In this document: piece by piece, positions 41,922-51,577 of the stretch
How positions within the stretch are numbered: position 1 is the stretch's first letter
Layout of the letters: each line of letters begins with the position of its first letter
Assembly: GCA_025054835.1 (NCBI GenBank)
Contig: JANWZQ010000022.1
Span: forward strand, 1-57,038
DNA length: 57,038 bases
Direction: 5' to 3'
Source of the DNA: Chthonomonadaceae bacterium
GTDB lineage: Bacteria > Armatimonadota > Chthonomonadetes > Chthonomonadales > Chthonomonadaceae
Translations under genes and position numbers: made by a program
Notes under the pieces: generated by a model
The model's database searches: none
Told to the model about the DNA's origin: nothing
What the model saw: the letters and a program-made list of their open reading frames with translations, nothing else

Positions 41922-43319
41922 CTATGTCCCGACTTCCGACATACCCCGGATGAGAGAAGCGCAGAATTCCACAGCGTCCTCCAGACATCCCGGCGCGAAG
42001 GGGGTCTGCCAGACCGCGTAGAGGTCACGTGAGAACAACGCTTCTGGCGGCAGGTAGCCGTAGTGTCCGTTGACCACATTCAACGCAAAAATCGCGTTGC
42101 GGGGGAATCTCTGGCGTAGCGCAACCTGAAAGAGAGAATAGGCCTCGGCAGGGTGCCCTACGAAGAACGCCTCGCCAGCCTGCCAGACCCAGAACGGGAC
42201 GGGCACGGCTGTCCCTTCGCCGACCATGCGGCGCACCCGGAGCATTCGACGTGCGCGTTCTACCGCAAAGGGCTCCACGCTCTGCTGTAACATTGCCGTG
42301 ATCGCATCCAGTGACGGCAGTACTTTCAAACGCAACGGGAGCTCGGCCTGCACGGCCCGCAGGGCCCTCGCTGGCGGGTAGTGCACGCGCCTCCAGATGC
42401 CGAGAGGCGCTCCGGACTCCACGACGCCCGCATACGCCATTCCCTGCCCATTCGGCGGCATGCCAGCCAGTGTTGCCAGCACAGCAAACCCCAGATGCTG
42501 GCCATGCGCATCCGCGATTGCCGTATCCGCGGTGTACTGCTCCCGCGGAGCCAGTTCACCGGAGGCTCCCTGCAGAAACAGACAGGGAGCGCCGCCGGTG
42601 TGTGCCTCCACAACCTCACGCATCGCGCCGACAAAATCCGGCGAGATCTTGCGGTTCTCCCATCCGAGCGTGGTCGGATGACAGGCGTAGTTCACCAGGG
42701 TGGCTATCGACTGCCCGTTGTCCGCGGTCACGCGTCCGACCAGCAGCGTCGTATCCGCGGGTCCATCCGGGAAGTAGCCGCACACGTAGCGTTCCCACTC
42801 CGGGTCCGGCAGGTCCCGATTCGTGGCCAGATCACAGACCCCCTGCGCCACCGTCAGGGTGGCCGGTTGTGCTGTGTTCAGGGCCTGCCGCACGGCGTGG
42901 ATCACTGCATCGCGCACCCGTTCCATGTAGGGCGCGATCAGATGCCCTCCGGGTTGATCTGCATCTTCCTGGCAGATCGCAGGTCCGGAATGCGTGTGAG
43001 TGAGTGCCAGCAACACCCCGCGTGCATCCAGCCCCAACGCATCGATCACACCGCCACGAAGGAACCACTCATCCTCGCGTGTGCGCCACCACCCCAGGTC
43101 GAGTGAAGCCAGCACCAGCGGAAAGGGCGCGTTCTCTGCTTCCTGCTCATCGGGCTGCAGGGTCAGTACTGTCACGGTGAGCGGGCGATGCACCCCTTCT
43201 GCCACATCGTGCGTTGCGGCTCCCCAGTTCTTTGCGTAGATGCCCTGCGGAGGCGTGATATCTTCCCGAGCCACCCCGATCCGTCCCCGGAATGCGGGCC
43301 ATGTGTGCAAACGCTCCAT
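41922..43319 (-). CDS. Neutral/alkaline ceramidase-like hydrolase
   Basis: 465 residues. The ceramidase N-terminal fold is visible: RIGVAREDITPPQGIYAK, a HRPLTVTVLTLQ strand, LLALTHTHSGPA (zinc His pair), LVNYACHPTTLG (nucleophile region) and QGASGELAPREQY. There is no signal peptide and the protein is shorter than true ceramidases (no C-terminal domain), so it fits the broader 'neutral/alkaline non-lysosomal ceramidase N-terminal' family, which includes sugar amidase/deacetylase-like members. Start ATG 43319 has AAGGGA ~10 nt upstream. It follows the enolase-superfamily gene by 26 nt. Substrate uncertain. Confidence 0.82.
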   Translation of the reverse strand: MERLHTWPAFRGRIGVAREDITPPQGIYAKNWGAATHDVAEGVHRPLTVTVLTLQPDEQEAENAPFPLVLASLDLGWWRTREDEWFLRGGVIDALGLDARGVLLALTHTHSGPAICQEDADQPGGHLIAPYMERVRDAVIHAVRQALNTAQPATLTVAQGVCDLATNRDLPDPEWERYVCGYFPDGPADTTLLVGRVTADNGQSIATLVNYACHPTTLGWENRKISPDFVGAMREVVEAHTGGAPCLFLQGASGELAPREQYTADTAIADAHGQHLGFAVLATLAGMPPNGQGMAYAGVVESGAPLGIWRRVHYPPARALRAVQAELPLRLKVLPSLDAITAMLQQSVEPFAVERARRMLRVRRMVGEGTAVPVPFWVWQAGEAFFVGHPAEAYSLFQVALRQRFPRNAIFALNVVNGHYGYLPPEALFSRDLYAVWQTPFAPGCLEDAVEFCASLIRGMSEVGT

Positions 43320-43345
43320 GCGCCTCACTTCCCTTCAGGATCTGC

Positions 43346-44527
43346 CTACCAGTCGCCCACGCTGCCGTCCTGATAGAACACCAGCTGTGGCAACTCTTGC
43401 TGGAACGGGTACTTCTTCACGGCCGCCTCATTGATCTCGATGCCCAGCCCGGGTCGGTTGCCCGGACGCACGATACGCCCGTTGCGCTCCACCTGGAAGC
43501 CTTCTGACACGATCTCCTGCCGCCATGGAACATCCCGGTGTACACTCTCGCAGATGATGTAGGAGGGCGTGGCAAATCCGAACTCCAGAGAAGCCGCCGT
43601 GCTCACCGGTCCCTGCGGATTGTGTGGGGCGAGCGCTACCCGGTAGGCCTCGGCCATTGCTGCGATGCGTCGCATTTCTGATAGCCCGCCCACATGCGTG
43701 ATGTCGCATTGCAGCACGCTGCATGCCCGTTTCTCCAGATATTCCCGCACCGCGTACTGGGAAACCAGGCGCTCACCGGTCGCGATGGGCGTGGCTACGG
43801 CGCGCTGGATCAACGCGATGTCGTCCGTCACCTCGGGCCAGCAGGGCTCCTCCAGCCAGTACAGGCCATAGGGCTCCAGCGCTTTCGCAAAAAGCATCCC
43901 CATGCGTGGTGACGGGCGCGCATGACAGTCCACCATGATGTCGATCTCCACGCCAACGCGCTCTCGCATGGCCGCCACGCAGGCCTCGGCATACTTGACT
44001 GGCCGTAGCCCCTCCAGAGGTCCGGTCCAGGGCACCGCCATCGATTTGAACGCGGTGAAGCCCTCCTCGACCGCCTGCTGTGCCAGATCGGCAAACCGTT
44101 GCGCGTCCGCCGGGCTGGTCTCGTAGAACTCCTCCATGCGTCCGCCCCCGAGATGGCAGTAGAGCCGGATGTAGTCCCGTACCGGCCCACCCCAGAGTCG
44201 GTGGCAGGGCACTCCATGCACTTTGCCCAGGATATCCCACAACGCGATGTCGATACCGGAAATCGCGGTGCCCCGGACGATGCCGTTGCCATGCCAGAAA
44301 TGCTGGCGGTACATTTTCTGCCAGAGATACTCGATCCGTGTTGGATCCTCACCGATCAGTAGAGGCGAAAGATCTTCGATGGCGCCCAGCACACTGCGCG
44401 TGTGCCACTCCAGCGTCGCCTCCCCCCATCCCCAGAGACCGGGCTGGTCTGTTACGACCTTGACAAAAATCCAGTTGCGCATGCGCGCATTGCACACATG
44501 CGTCTCAATCGCTGTGATCTTCACCAT
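43346..44527 (-). CDS. Enolase-superfamily sugar-acid dehydratase (galactonate dehydratase-like)
   Basis: 393 residues. Mandelate-racemase/muconate-lactonizing type barrel with a capping domain ([21 protein letters not shown]). [11 protein letters not shown], the metal ligands Asp in [11 protein letters not shown], Glu in [10 protein letters not shown] and Glu in TPIATGERL, and His in [13 protein letters not shown] fit the D-galactonate dehydratase branch of the superfamily. These enzymes abstract the alpha proton of sugar acids to give 2-keto-3-deoxy acids. AGGAGG sits only 2 nt before the ATG; GTG at 44524 as the start would give normal spacing. First gene of the minus operon; diverges from the three-gene cassette. 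Confidence 0.87.
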   Translation of the reverse strand: MVKITAIETHVCNARMRNWIFVKVVTDQPGLWGWGEATLEWHTRSVLGAIEDLSPLLIGEDPTRIEYLWQKMYRQHFWHGNGIVRGTAISGIDIALWDILGKVHGVPCHRLWGGPVRDYIRLYCHLGGGRMEEFYETSPADAQRFADLAQQAVEEGFTAFKSMAVPWTGPLEGLRPVKYAEACVAAMRERVGVEIDIMVDCHARPSPRMGMLFAKALEPYGLYWLEEPCWPEVTDDIALIQRAVATPIATGERLVSQYAVREYLEKRACSVLQCDITHVGGLSEMRRIAAMAEAYRVALAPHNPQGPVSTAASLEFGFATPSYIICESVHRDVPWRQEIVSEGFQVERNGRIVRPGNRPGLGIEINEAAVKKYPFQQELPQLVFYQDGSVGDW

Positions 44528-44790
44528 TGCCTCCTGCCGGAGCGTTCCTCTGCTCCTCACTATCCCGGGGGTCCAGATCCCGGCGCACAGTCGTCGTGCT
44601 CTACCGGTCCGGAAGCGCCTGCTACCCCGATCGAGAAATTACCGGACGCATGGCCGAAATCCTGCCCCTTCTCCCCTCTGGCAAACAGGGAAACGCCCGT
44701 TGTCCGGCGAAAACACCTCCGGGTACAACCGCCTGATCTCCCGCTGTACCCGCAGACTTTCCCGGATCGTTGGCCCGGAAGGATTGCCAG

Positions 44791-46071
44791 ATGACCACCA
44801 CACCCTTTGCCACCCGGGTCCTCGAGGCCCATGTGTCGTTCCAGACACAACCGTTTCAAACCCCGTTGATGCTGAGCAGTGGCCCGATCACCGAGATCAC
44901 TCAGGCGGAAGCGCAGGTCGTTGTGGAAGTAGAGGGCCGGCAGGGCATCGGACGGGGCGCGATCTATCTGAGCGACCTGTGGGCATGGCCGGATCCCTCC
45001 CTATCCCATGCCGTACGGGACTCCCGGATGCGTGACCTGTGCCTGCGTCTTGCTGCGGAACTGCCTGAGCTCTGCGGAGACGAACCCGCGCACCCTCTGG
45101 AACTGGGCCTGCGCTTGCACGCGTCCGTCGCGGCGCTTGAACTGCCAGATGGCATGCCCCCGCTGGCACGCCAGGTGTGCCTCAGTCCGTTCGATGCCGC
45201 CATTCATGATGCTGCCGGTCAGGCATTGCAACGCTCGGCCTTCTCCCTGTACGTCGATCCAGCGCCTCTGCCCTCCGCCGACCTGCTCTTCCCGGCAGAA
45301 GGCGCATCACGGGCTGTGCAGCAGATCCTCCGTCCGCCCCGGATGGCGCAGCGCGCCTGGCTCGTGGTGGGTACCGCAGAACCGCTGGAACGCATGCAGG
45401 AATGGATCCGTGAGCGGAGGTACCACGCCTTCAAGTTGAAACTGGGCGGCAAAGACAATGCAACCGACGTAGCCCGAACCGTGGAGGTGTTTCGCTCGGC
45501 GCGCGCGTTCGGCGTCGCGACACCACGCCTCTGCGTGGACAGCAACTGTGGCAATCCGGATGCGGCCAGCGTGCTGGACTACCTGGAACGCCTGTATGTT
45601 GCATCCCCGGAGGCCTATGACGCGCTGGAGTATGTGGAGCAACCTACCGGACGCGATATCGCAACGCACGCTTTCGACTGGAGGCCGGTCAACGCACGCA
45701 AGCCTGTTATCCTGGACGAGGGGCTGACGGACTTCGATCGTTTGCAGCTGGCCCGCACGCAGGGCTGGGGAGGTATCGCCGTGAAGACCTGTAAAGGACA
45801 CAGTTTCGCGCTGGTGGCCGCTGCATGGGCCGGGAAACAGGGCATGCAGATCGCCATGCAGGATCTGACCAATCCGGGCCTCGCTGCGATCCACTCCTTC
45901 CTCATGGCAGCGCACCTGCATCCGTTCAATGGCATTGAACTGAACTCCCCGCAGTACACGCCTGATGCCAATCACCGATGGCTCCCCCGCCTCAAATCGC
46001 TTTTTGAGCCCAATGACGGCTACCACCGCCTCCCCGGAGATGTGCCGTACGGGCTGGGCAGCACGCTATGA
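44791..46071 (+). CDS. Enolase-superfamily protein of unknown specificity
   Basis: 426 residues. Superfamily features: KxK in HAFKLKLGG (barrel strand 2), metal ligands Asp in LCVDSNCGNPD, Glu in EYVEQPTGRD, Asp/Glu in VILDEGLTD, then KTCKGHS in the place of the usual second Lys. The capping domain (first ~140 residues) is unusual and long. ATG 44791 has GGAAGGA 8 nt upstream. Its stop overlaps the SDR-like gene by 4 nt. It is clearly distinct from the DgoD-like protein next door. Likely a dehydratase, epimerase or cycloisomerase of a sugar or keto acid. Confidence 0.78.
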   Translation: MTTTPFATRVLEAHVSFQTQPFQTPLMLSSGPITEITQAEAQVVVEVEGRQGIGRGAIYLSDLWAWPDPSLSHAVRDSRMRDLCLRLAAELPELCGDEPAHPLELGLRLHASVAALELPDGMPPLARQVCLSPFDAAIHDAAGQALQRSAFSLYVDPAPLPSADLLFPAEGASRAVQQILRPPRMAQRAWLVVGTAEPLERMQEWIRERRYHAFKLKLGGKDNATDVARTVEVFRSARAFGVATPRLCVDSNCGNPDAASVLDYLERLYVASPEAYDALEYVEQPTGRDIATHAFDWRPVNARKPVILDEGLTDFDRLQLARTQGWGGIAVKTCKGHSFALVAAAWAGKQGMQIAMQDLTNPGLAAIHSFLMAAHLHPFNGIELNSPQYTPDANHRWLPRLKSLFEPNDGYHRLPGDVPYGLGSTL

Positions 46072-47114
46072 GTACCCATATGTCGTTGCCAGAGACCATA
46101 CAGAACGGTGCGCAGCTGGACGATCTGCTCAGCGCGCCTACCGACGGTGTGGTGCAGACGTTTCGCCGTATGGAAGGCGATCTGATTCTGCTGGGGGTCG
46201 GGGGCAAGATGGGGCCGAGCCTGGCCCGCATGGCTCGACGCGCTACAGAAGCGGCGGGTGTCCCACGAAGGATCTTCGGGGTGTCGCGCTTCTCACGCCC
46301 GGAGACGCAGGCGGCACTCAACGCGCAGGGTATCGAGACCATTGCCTGTGACCTGCTGGACCTGGAGGCGTTGCACCGATTGCCCGATGTGCCCAACGTG
46401 GTTTTCATGGCGGGCACGAAGTTCGGCACCACCGGTCAGGAGGCCCTGACCTGGGCGATGAACAGCTTCCTCCCGGGGATGATCTGCCAGAAGTTCCGAC
46501 ATAGCCGGATCGTTGCCTTCAGTACCGGCAACATCTATCCCCTCTCGCCACTCACACTGGGGGGTTCCGTGGAAACCGATCCGCCTGGCCCGATTGGCGA
46601 GTACGCAATGAGCTGTCTGGGGCGCGAACGCATTCTGGAGCATTTCAGTCGCACCCTCTCTGTTCCAACTGCGATCCTGCGGCTCAACTACGCGATTGCG
46701 CTGCGTTACGGCGTCCTGACTGACATCGCACGTCAGATCCGTGACGGCCGCCCAATCCCGCTCACCATGGGCATGGTCAACGTGATCTGGCAGGGTGACG
46801 CCAACGCCATGGCCCTGCAGTGCTTCGATCATGCTACTTCCCCGCCTTTTGTGATCAACCTTGCCGGGCCGGAGCAGCTGAGTGTGCGGCGGATCGCCAT
46901 GCAACTCGGGGAGCTGTTACAGCAGTCCCCCCGGTTTGAGGGCGAGGAAGCACCGAACGCCCTGCTGAGTAACGGCCAGATGGCGCACCACCTGTTCGGC
47001 TACCCGCGCGTGAGCGTGCGGCAGATGGTGCACTGGACTGCCGACTGGATCCGGCGGGGAGGCGAGGAGCTGGATAAGCCGACTCATTTCGAGGTGCGCG
47101 ATGGTCAGTTCTGA
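46068..47114 (+). CDS. NAD-dependent epimerase/dehydratase-like protein with altered active site
   Basis: 348 residues. Extended SDR fold: glycine motif LLGVGGKMGPSLARM, FSTGNIYPLSP (Ser/Thr position), then the catalytic Tyr in GEYAMSCLGRE. In the classic YxxxK motif the fifth position is Cys, so the Lys is absent. ILRLNYAIALRYG and VINLAGPEQLSVR are typical of the family. It overlaps the enolase-like gene (ATGA) and the DapA-like gene (14 nt), so the three are one translational unit. The role is likely an NAD(P)-linked sugar conversion, though with unusual chemistry if it is active. Confidence 0.8.
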   Translation: MSTHMSLPETIQNGAQLDDLLSAPTDGVVQTFRRMEGDLILLGVGGKMGPSLARMARRATEAAGVPRRIFGVSRFSRPETQAALNAQGIETIACDLLDLEALHRLPDVPNVVFMAGTKFGTTGQEALTWAMNSFLPGMICQKFRHSRIVAFSTGNIYPLSPLTLGGSVETDPPGPIGEYAMSCLGRERILEHFSRTLSVPTAILRLNYAIALRYGVLTDIARQIRDGRPIPLTMGMVNVIWQGDANAMALQCFDHATSPPFVINLAGPEQLSVRRIAMQLGELLQQSPRFEGEEAPNALLSNGQMAHHLFGYPRVSVRQMVHWTADWIRRGGEELDKPTHFEVRDGQF

Positions 47115-48216
47115 CGCGACGGCAGCGCAGGAGCAGCACGGGTCCTCCACATCGTACGGTCCCGAAGTACGATGGCGCGTGCCTCTGACCTCCGGTGTTG
47201 TCATCCCGGCACATCCGCTCGCGCTGACCCCGTCAGGCCAGCTGGATGAGCGGCGGCAGCGCGCTCTCTCCCGCTACTACATTGCTGCCGGTGCTGGCGG
47301 GCTTGCAGTCGGGGTGCATACCACTCAGTTTGCCATCCGCGACCCGCAGATCGGTCTGTATCGCCCGGTCCTGCAGATTGCCGCAGAGGAGATGGATCGG
47401 GCGGATGCCACACGGAACGTGCCGCTGGTACGTGTTGCCGGGATCTGCGGCCCTACCCATCAGGCCATGCAGGAGGCTGCTCTGGCGCGTGACCTGGGGT
47501 ACCACGCTGGCCTGTTAAGCCTTGCATCCCTGCGGGACGCGGACGACGACACGCTCATCGCGCATTGCCGGGAAGTCGCCACGATCCTCCCCCTGTTCGG
47601 TTTCTACCTGCAACCGGCGGTAGGAGGGCGCCCGTTGTCCTGCGACTTCTGGCGGCGCTTCGCCGAAATCGAGGCCGTAGTAGCGATCAAGATCGCTCCC
47701 TTCGACCGCTACCGAACGCTCGACGTGGTGCGCGCGGTTGTGGAGACAGAGCGGCACGACATCGCACTGTACACCGGTAACGATGATCACATCGTGCTGG
47801 ATCTGATCACCCCGTTCCGTTTTCGAGTGCAGGGGAAGGTGGTAGAGCGGCGGATTGTTGGAGGCCTGCTGGGGCACTGGGCCGTATGGACGCGCGGAGC
47901 GGTCGCCATTCTAGAGGAATGCCGCCGGCTATCAGAGAGCGGTGCGCCGATCCCCGCGGATCTGCTGGCACTGGCGAACGCCATCACAGACTGCAATGCG
48001 GCCTTTTTCGACGCCGCCCATTGCTTTCGCGGATGCATCGCGGGCCTGCACGAGGTGCTTCGCAGGCAGGGCCTGCTGGAGAGCGTCCGATGCCTCGATC
48101 CGAACGAAGGCCTCTCACCGGGCCAGAATGAGGAGATTGATCGCGTTTATCGTACCTATCCTCATCTCAACGATGACGATTTTGTGGCCGCACACCGCGA
48201 CGAGTGGCTCCGTTGA
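47101..48216 (+). CDS. Dihydrodipicolinate synthase (DapA)-family aldolase-like protein
   Basis: 371 residues, longer than DapA (~290) mainly at the C-terminus. The barrel entry SGVVIPAHPLALTPSG, a GAGGLAVGVHTTQFA segment and the Schiff-base Lys in VVAIKIAPFDRYR are clear. The usual Tyr-containing motif (Y-x-x-P) appears as FGFYLQPAVGG. DapA-family lyases cleave or form keto acids such as KDG or 4-hydroxy-2-oxo acids. It ends the cassette, 16 nt before the convergent ABC permease. Substrate is unknown; a keto-deoxy sugar acid made by the upstream enzymes is my inference. Confidence 0.82.
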   Translation: MVSSDATAAQEQHGSSTSYGPEVRWRVPLTSGVVIPAHPLALTPSGQLDERRQRALSRYYIAAGAGGLAVGVHTTQFAIRDPQIGLYRPVLQIAAEEMDRADATRNVPLVRVAGICGPTHQAMQEAALARDLGYHAGLLSLASLRDADDDTLIAHCREVATILPLFGFYLQPAVGGRPLSCDFWRRFAEIEAVVAIKIAPFDRYRTLDVVRAVVETERHDIALYTGNDDHIVLDLITPFRFRVQGKVVERRIVGGLLGHWAVWTRGAVAILEECRRLSESGAPIPADLLALANAITDCNAAFFDAAHCFRGCIAGLHEVLRRQGLLESVRCLDPNEGLSPGQNEEIDRVYRTYPHLNDDDFVAAHRDEWLR

Positions 48217-48232
48217 ACGGGATGCGGAAGCG

Positions 48233-50602
48233 CTACTCCCGCAGACGAATGGCTTCTGCCAGATCCAGACGACGTACCCGGCGCAGCCCCGGCCATTGCG
48301 CCAGGAACACAACGGCCATCGTGCCCAGCAATGCCATCATGTAGCTGCGCGGATAGGTGACCAGCTGCATGGAGAAGCCCTCGGTACTGGCGGCCTCCAT
48401 CATGATCCGCGCGATCTGCAGGGCCGGCACCACGGCGATCACCCCCCCGATGAGCGCCATCAGCAGATTCTCCAGGCTCACCAGCCGGATCAGATGATCC
48501 ATTCCGAACCCCAGAGTCCGCAAGGTCGCCAGTTCGCGTGTACGCTCCCACAGCACGATATCCGTCACTGTGTACACCACGGCAAACGCCATGGCGGCAC
48601 CCAGCAGGAACATGATGCTGATGAAGGTTTGCGCGAACGCAGTCACCTCGTCGATCTGACGTTGCAGCTCGGCGTAGGTCAGGGTTAACCCCACACCATC
48701 CGTGCGATACAGCCGGTCGCGGATCTGTGTCAGATAGTGCGGGTGCACGTCCAGCACGGCTCCGCTCACCGCATCCGGTGGCATCTGCAGTCGGGAGGCA
48801 AAAAGCCGTCGCGCCTCTTCCATGGGCATGTAGATCGGCATGCCCACGATAGACTGCACCGGCGCTCCCATATGCCTGTAGGCGACGGCGCGACGTTCAC
48901 GCGTGTTCTGCGGGTAAACCAGTCGCAGGAGGCTGCCCTCCTCGGCACGCAGACGACGGGCCAGAGCACGGCTGACCAGAACGGTACCGGGGCGCGGTAG
49001 CACCGGTAATCCAGCCGGTCCGCGCACCTGACGCAGGCGCGTGTCCGGGGTCATCCCCATGACAACCGTCTCCTTCTGGAACCCGGCGTGGTATGCCCGC
49101 ACCGGAATATCCAGTGTGGGCTCCGCCCGTAACACGCCAGGCCATGTGCTGATGTAGCGGACGAAACGCTCGCTCCGCTCCGGCACAAAGGTCACGGTGA
49201 TGTCATACCGGCGGAAATCGTCCAGCGACTGCGCGATGCTGCCCTCCATGCTATCACGGAACGTGCCGGCGATCAGCATCAGGATCACTGCAGAGGCAAC
49301 TCCTCCGGCCGTACCCAGCGTGCGCAGCGGGCGCCGTAGCAGATTGCGAACCGGGATAGTCACCAGCAGGGGCATGCGGAAGTGTAGCAGACGACGGGGT
49401 TGCGCAGGAACCTGCCCGCGCATGGCCTCGGCTGGCAGGATCCTCGCGGCCTGCCGCGCTGGCCCGTAGGCTCCCAGCAGACAGGCACCAACCGAGAGCA
49501 AGAATGCGGTCAGCGCGATGTCCGGGCGGCCTTCCGCGGTGGTGTACGGGGTCTTGAGAACACGTTCGTAGGCGGAACCGAACCATGCCCCCATCAGGTA
49601 GCCCAGCACGACGCCCAGCACGCCCCCGCTCATGCCAACCAGCAATCCTGCGCCCAGATAATGCGTGAGGATGCGCCATGCGGGGAACCCGGACGCGCGC
49701 AGGAACCCGATGATCCCGCGTTGCGCCTGCACCCATCGCGCCAGCACCAGCCCCACAGCAAGCGCCGCAGAGCCCAGAAACAGCATGGGCATGATCACCA
49801 GAAAGGGCTTGTTGCCCTCCAGGTCGGACTGGAGGAGCTTGTTGCTGGGTTGCTCGGCACGCAAAACCGGCTCTTCTGGCCCGTAGGCATTCAGTCGTTG
49901 CTTCACAGCTGCGGCGATCTCGCGTTCCCTTCCCGGCACCGTGCGCAGCACCACCTCGTTGATCTGACCGGCCATCCCCAGCATCGGCCCGATCACTTCC
50001 TCGGGAACGAACATCGCGCCGAACACCTCCGGCATGGGCAGCGAGAACTGCGCACTCATCACCGGGTAGATGAACTCGGGGCTGGACACGATGCCAGCTA
50101 CCGTGAAGGTCACCTGCTTGCCCAGATACTTCGGGTAAATGCGGTCGCCGGGCCGGTAGCGATTGGCCCGGGCGAAAGAGGCCTCCAGCAACACCTCGCG
50201 CCGCGACTGTGTGCCGAGCCACCGTCCTTCCAGTAGCCGCAGACGATTGATGGTGACCTCCCGATTGGTCGGCAGCGTCAGCAACCGCCCGACCACACGG
50301 GGGCGACGTCCTCCTTTCTGCTCCACCTCCACAAACTGAGCAATCCGCCCCTCGACGGCAAGCACTCCGGGCATGCGCGCAATCCCGGTCACCACGGAAC
50401 GCGGCGCGCGACGCAGAGCGATCCAGACGTCCCCGAAGGCCAGCCGATCATAGCTGAGCTGGTATGAGGTCTTCTGGCGCTCGTACGACAGCATGGATCC
50501 CTGATACATGGCAACGCCCAGCGCAGCTACCAGACTGATCGCCAGAAATTGCCAGCGTGACGCTATGAGATCGCGCAGGAGCTTCAAAGTCAGACGGTTC
50601 AC
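48233..50602 (-). CDS. ABC transporter permease (MacB/LolC/FtsX type)
   Basis: 789 residues with two FtsX-like halves. N-terminal helix (WQFLAISLVAALGVAMYQG), a large periplasmic domain, three helices (SAALAVGLVLARW...), then another periplasmic domain (RAEPTLDIPVRAYH...) and a final three-helix set ending with AEAIRLRE. Exporters of this type release lipoproteins, peptides or other amphiphiles outside the inner membrane; the energy comes from the ATPase encoded just upstream. GTG 50602 overlaps the stop of the ATPase gene by 4 nt. No MacA-like adaptor is seen. Confidence 0.88.
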   Translation of the reverse strand: MNRLTLKLLRDLIASRWQFLAISLVAALGVAMYQGSMLSYERQKTSYQLSYDRLAFGDVWIALRRAPRSVVTGIARMPGVLAVEGRIAQFVEVEQKGGRRPRVVGRLLTLPTNREVTINRLRLLEGRWLGTQSRREVLLEASFARANRYRPGDRIYPKYLGKQVTFTVAGIVSSPEFIYPVMSAQFSLPMPEVFGAMFVPEEVIGPMLGMAGQINEVVLRTVPGREREIAAAVKQRLNAYGPEEPVLRAEQPSNKLLQSDLEGNKPFLVIMPMLFLGSAALAVGLVLARWVQAQRGIIGFLRASGFPAWRILTHYLGAGLLVGMSGGVLGVVLGYLMGAWFGSAYERVLKTPYTTAEGRPDIALTAFLLSVGACLLGAYGPARQAARILPAEAMRGQVPAQPRRLLHFRMPLLVTIPVRNLLRRPLRTLGTAGGVASAVILMLIAGTFRDSMEGSIAQSLDDFRRYDITVTFVPERSERFVRYISTWPGVLRAEPTLDIPVRAYHAGFQKETVVMGMTPDTRLRQVRGPAGLPVLPRPGTVLVSRALARRLRAEEGSLLRLVYPQNTRERRAVAYRHMGAPVQSIVGMPIYMPMEEARRLFASRLQMPPDAVSGAVLDVHPHYLTQIRDRLYRTDGVGLTLTYAELQRQIDEVTAFAQTFISIMFLLGAAMAFAVVYTVTDIVLWERTRELATLRTLGFGMDHLIRLVSLENLLMALIGGVIAVVPALQIARIMMEAASTEGFSMQLVTYPRSYMMALLGTMAVVFLAQWPGLRRVRRLDLAEAIRLRE

Positions 50603-51336
50603 CAGCGTAGCTCCTCCGGCGCCAGAGGATGCGGGTTCACATAGACCTCCGCGATCCGCCCGCTGCGCAGATGCACCACGCGATCTGCCATGCGGGTGAT
50701 TTCGCTGTTGTGAGTCACCAGAAAAATGCTGCGCCCCATGTCGCGGGTCACCTCCCGCATCACCTGCAATACACGGATCCCGGTCTCGTAATCCAGACTG
50801 CCTGTTGGCTCGTCAGCCAGAATGAGCGCGGGGCGCTTGACCAGCGCACGGGCCAGTGCAACGCGTTGCTGCTCTCCGCCACTGAGGGTAGCAGGGAAAT
50901 GCTCGGCGCGGTCTTTCAATCCGACGGCCGCCAGCACCTGCATCGGGTCGAGCGGGTCGCGTGCCAGCTCCGCTACCAGCTCCACGTTCTCCCGTGCGGT
51001 GAGCGTTGGCACCAGGTTGAAGAACTGGAAAATGAACCCTACCACATCGCGGCGGTAGCGCGTCAGGCCGGCCTCATCCAGGTTTGTCAGATCCCGACCT
51101 GCCACCACCACCCGACCGCGCGTGGGACGATCCAGTCCGCCAATGATGTTCAGCAGCGTCGTTTTACCGGAACCACTCGGCCCCACGAAGACGACAAACT
51201 CGCCCTGGGGCAGCTCCAGATTGATGTCCTGCAGGGCGTGCACGGCGATCTCCCCTTCGCCATACTGTTTCTCCAGATGCTCCAGGTGCGCCAGCTGGGG
51301 CTTCGTGGTTTGCAGTTCCGTCCCTGTTGCACTCAT
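50599..51336 (-). CDS. ABC transporter ATP-binding protein (LolD/MacB-like)
   Basis: 245 residues. Walker [15 protein letters not shown]-loop [13 protein letters not shown], signature [15 protein letters not shown], Walker [14 protein letters not shown] and H-loop IFLVTHNSE are all intact. The family is the LolD/FtsE/MacB clade that pairs with FtsX-type permeases; here the partner is the 789-aa permease. It is cytosolic, membrane-associated. First gene of the minus-strand pair. Confidence 0.92.
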   Translation of the reverse strand: MSATGTELQTTKPQLAHLEHLEKQYGEGEIAVHALQDINLELPQGEFVVFVGPSGSGKTTLLNIIGGLDRPTRGRVVVAGRDLTNLDEAGLTRYRRDVVGFIFQFFNLVPTLTARENVELVAELARDPLDPMQVLAAVGLKDRAEHFPATLSGGEQQRVALARALVKRPALILADEPTGSLDYETGIRVLQVMREVTRDMGRSIFLVTHNSEITRMADRVVHLRSGRIAEVYVNPHPLAPEELRW

Positions 51337-51487
51337 CCTGATCTTATTCTTACTCGGGTTCTACCCCGGTCTCCTTCTATCATGACATCCGCCAGCGCAG
51401 GACTCCGGAACTACCGCGGGAGCAGAGGAAGGTTCATATTTTCCCGAAAAAAACTTTGAGAATTGCCCGGAAGGGGCAAGCCTGGCG

Positions 51488-51517
51488 TTGACTTACCGAT
51501 TATCCTTCGGGTAGACT
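51488..51517 (+). promoter_or_regulatory. Promoter of the ACT-lysC operon
   Basis: TTGACT (51488-51493), 18-bp spacer, TAGACT (51512-51517). Transcription would start near 51524. The leader of about 54 nt is too short for a lysine riboswitch, so feedback is presumably through the ACT domains. Confidence 0.6.
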
Positions 51518-51577
51518 GTTTGCGAAACAATTCACAATGTTCGCCGACAGGCAATGGAACGCTCCTGAATACACAGT

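Noticed and set aside
44622-44848. Minus-strand frames of about 63-69 codons in the gap before the enolase-like gene
   Set aside because: They begin inside the plus-strand gene, have no Shine-Dalgarno, and look like antisense frames, although one C-terminal stretch is protein-like. The 263-nt gap shows no clear gene or promoter.
51524-51577. A lysine riboswitch before the ACT-lysC operon
   Set aside because: The leader from the predicted start is about 54 nt, far shorter than an L-box.
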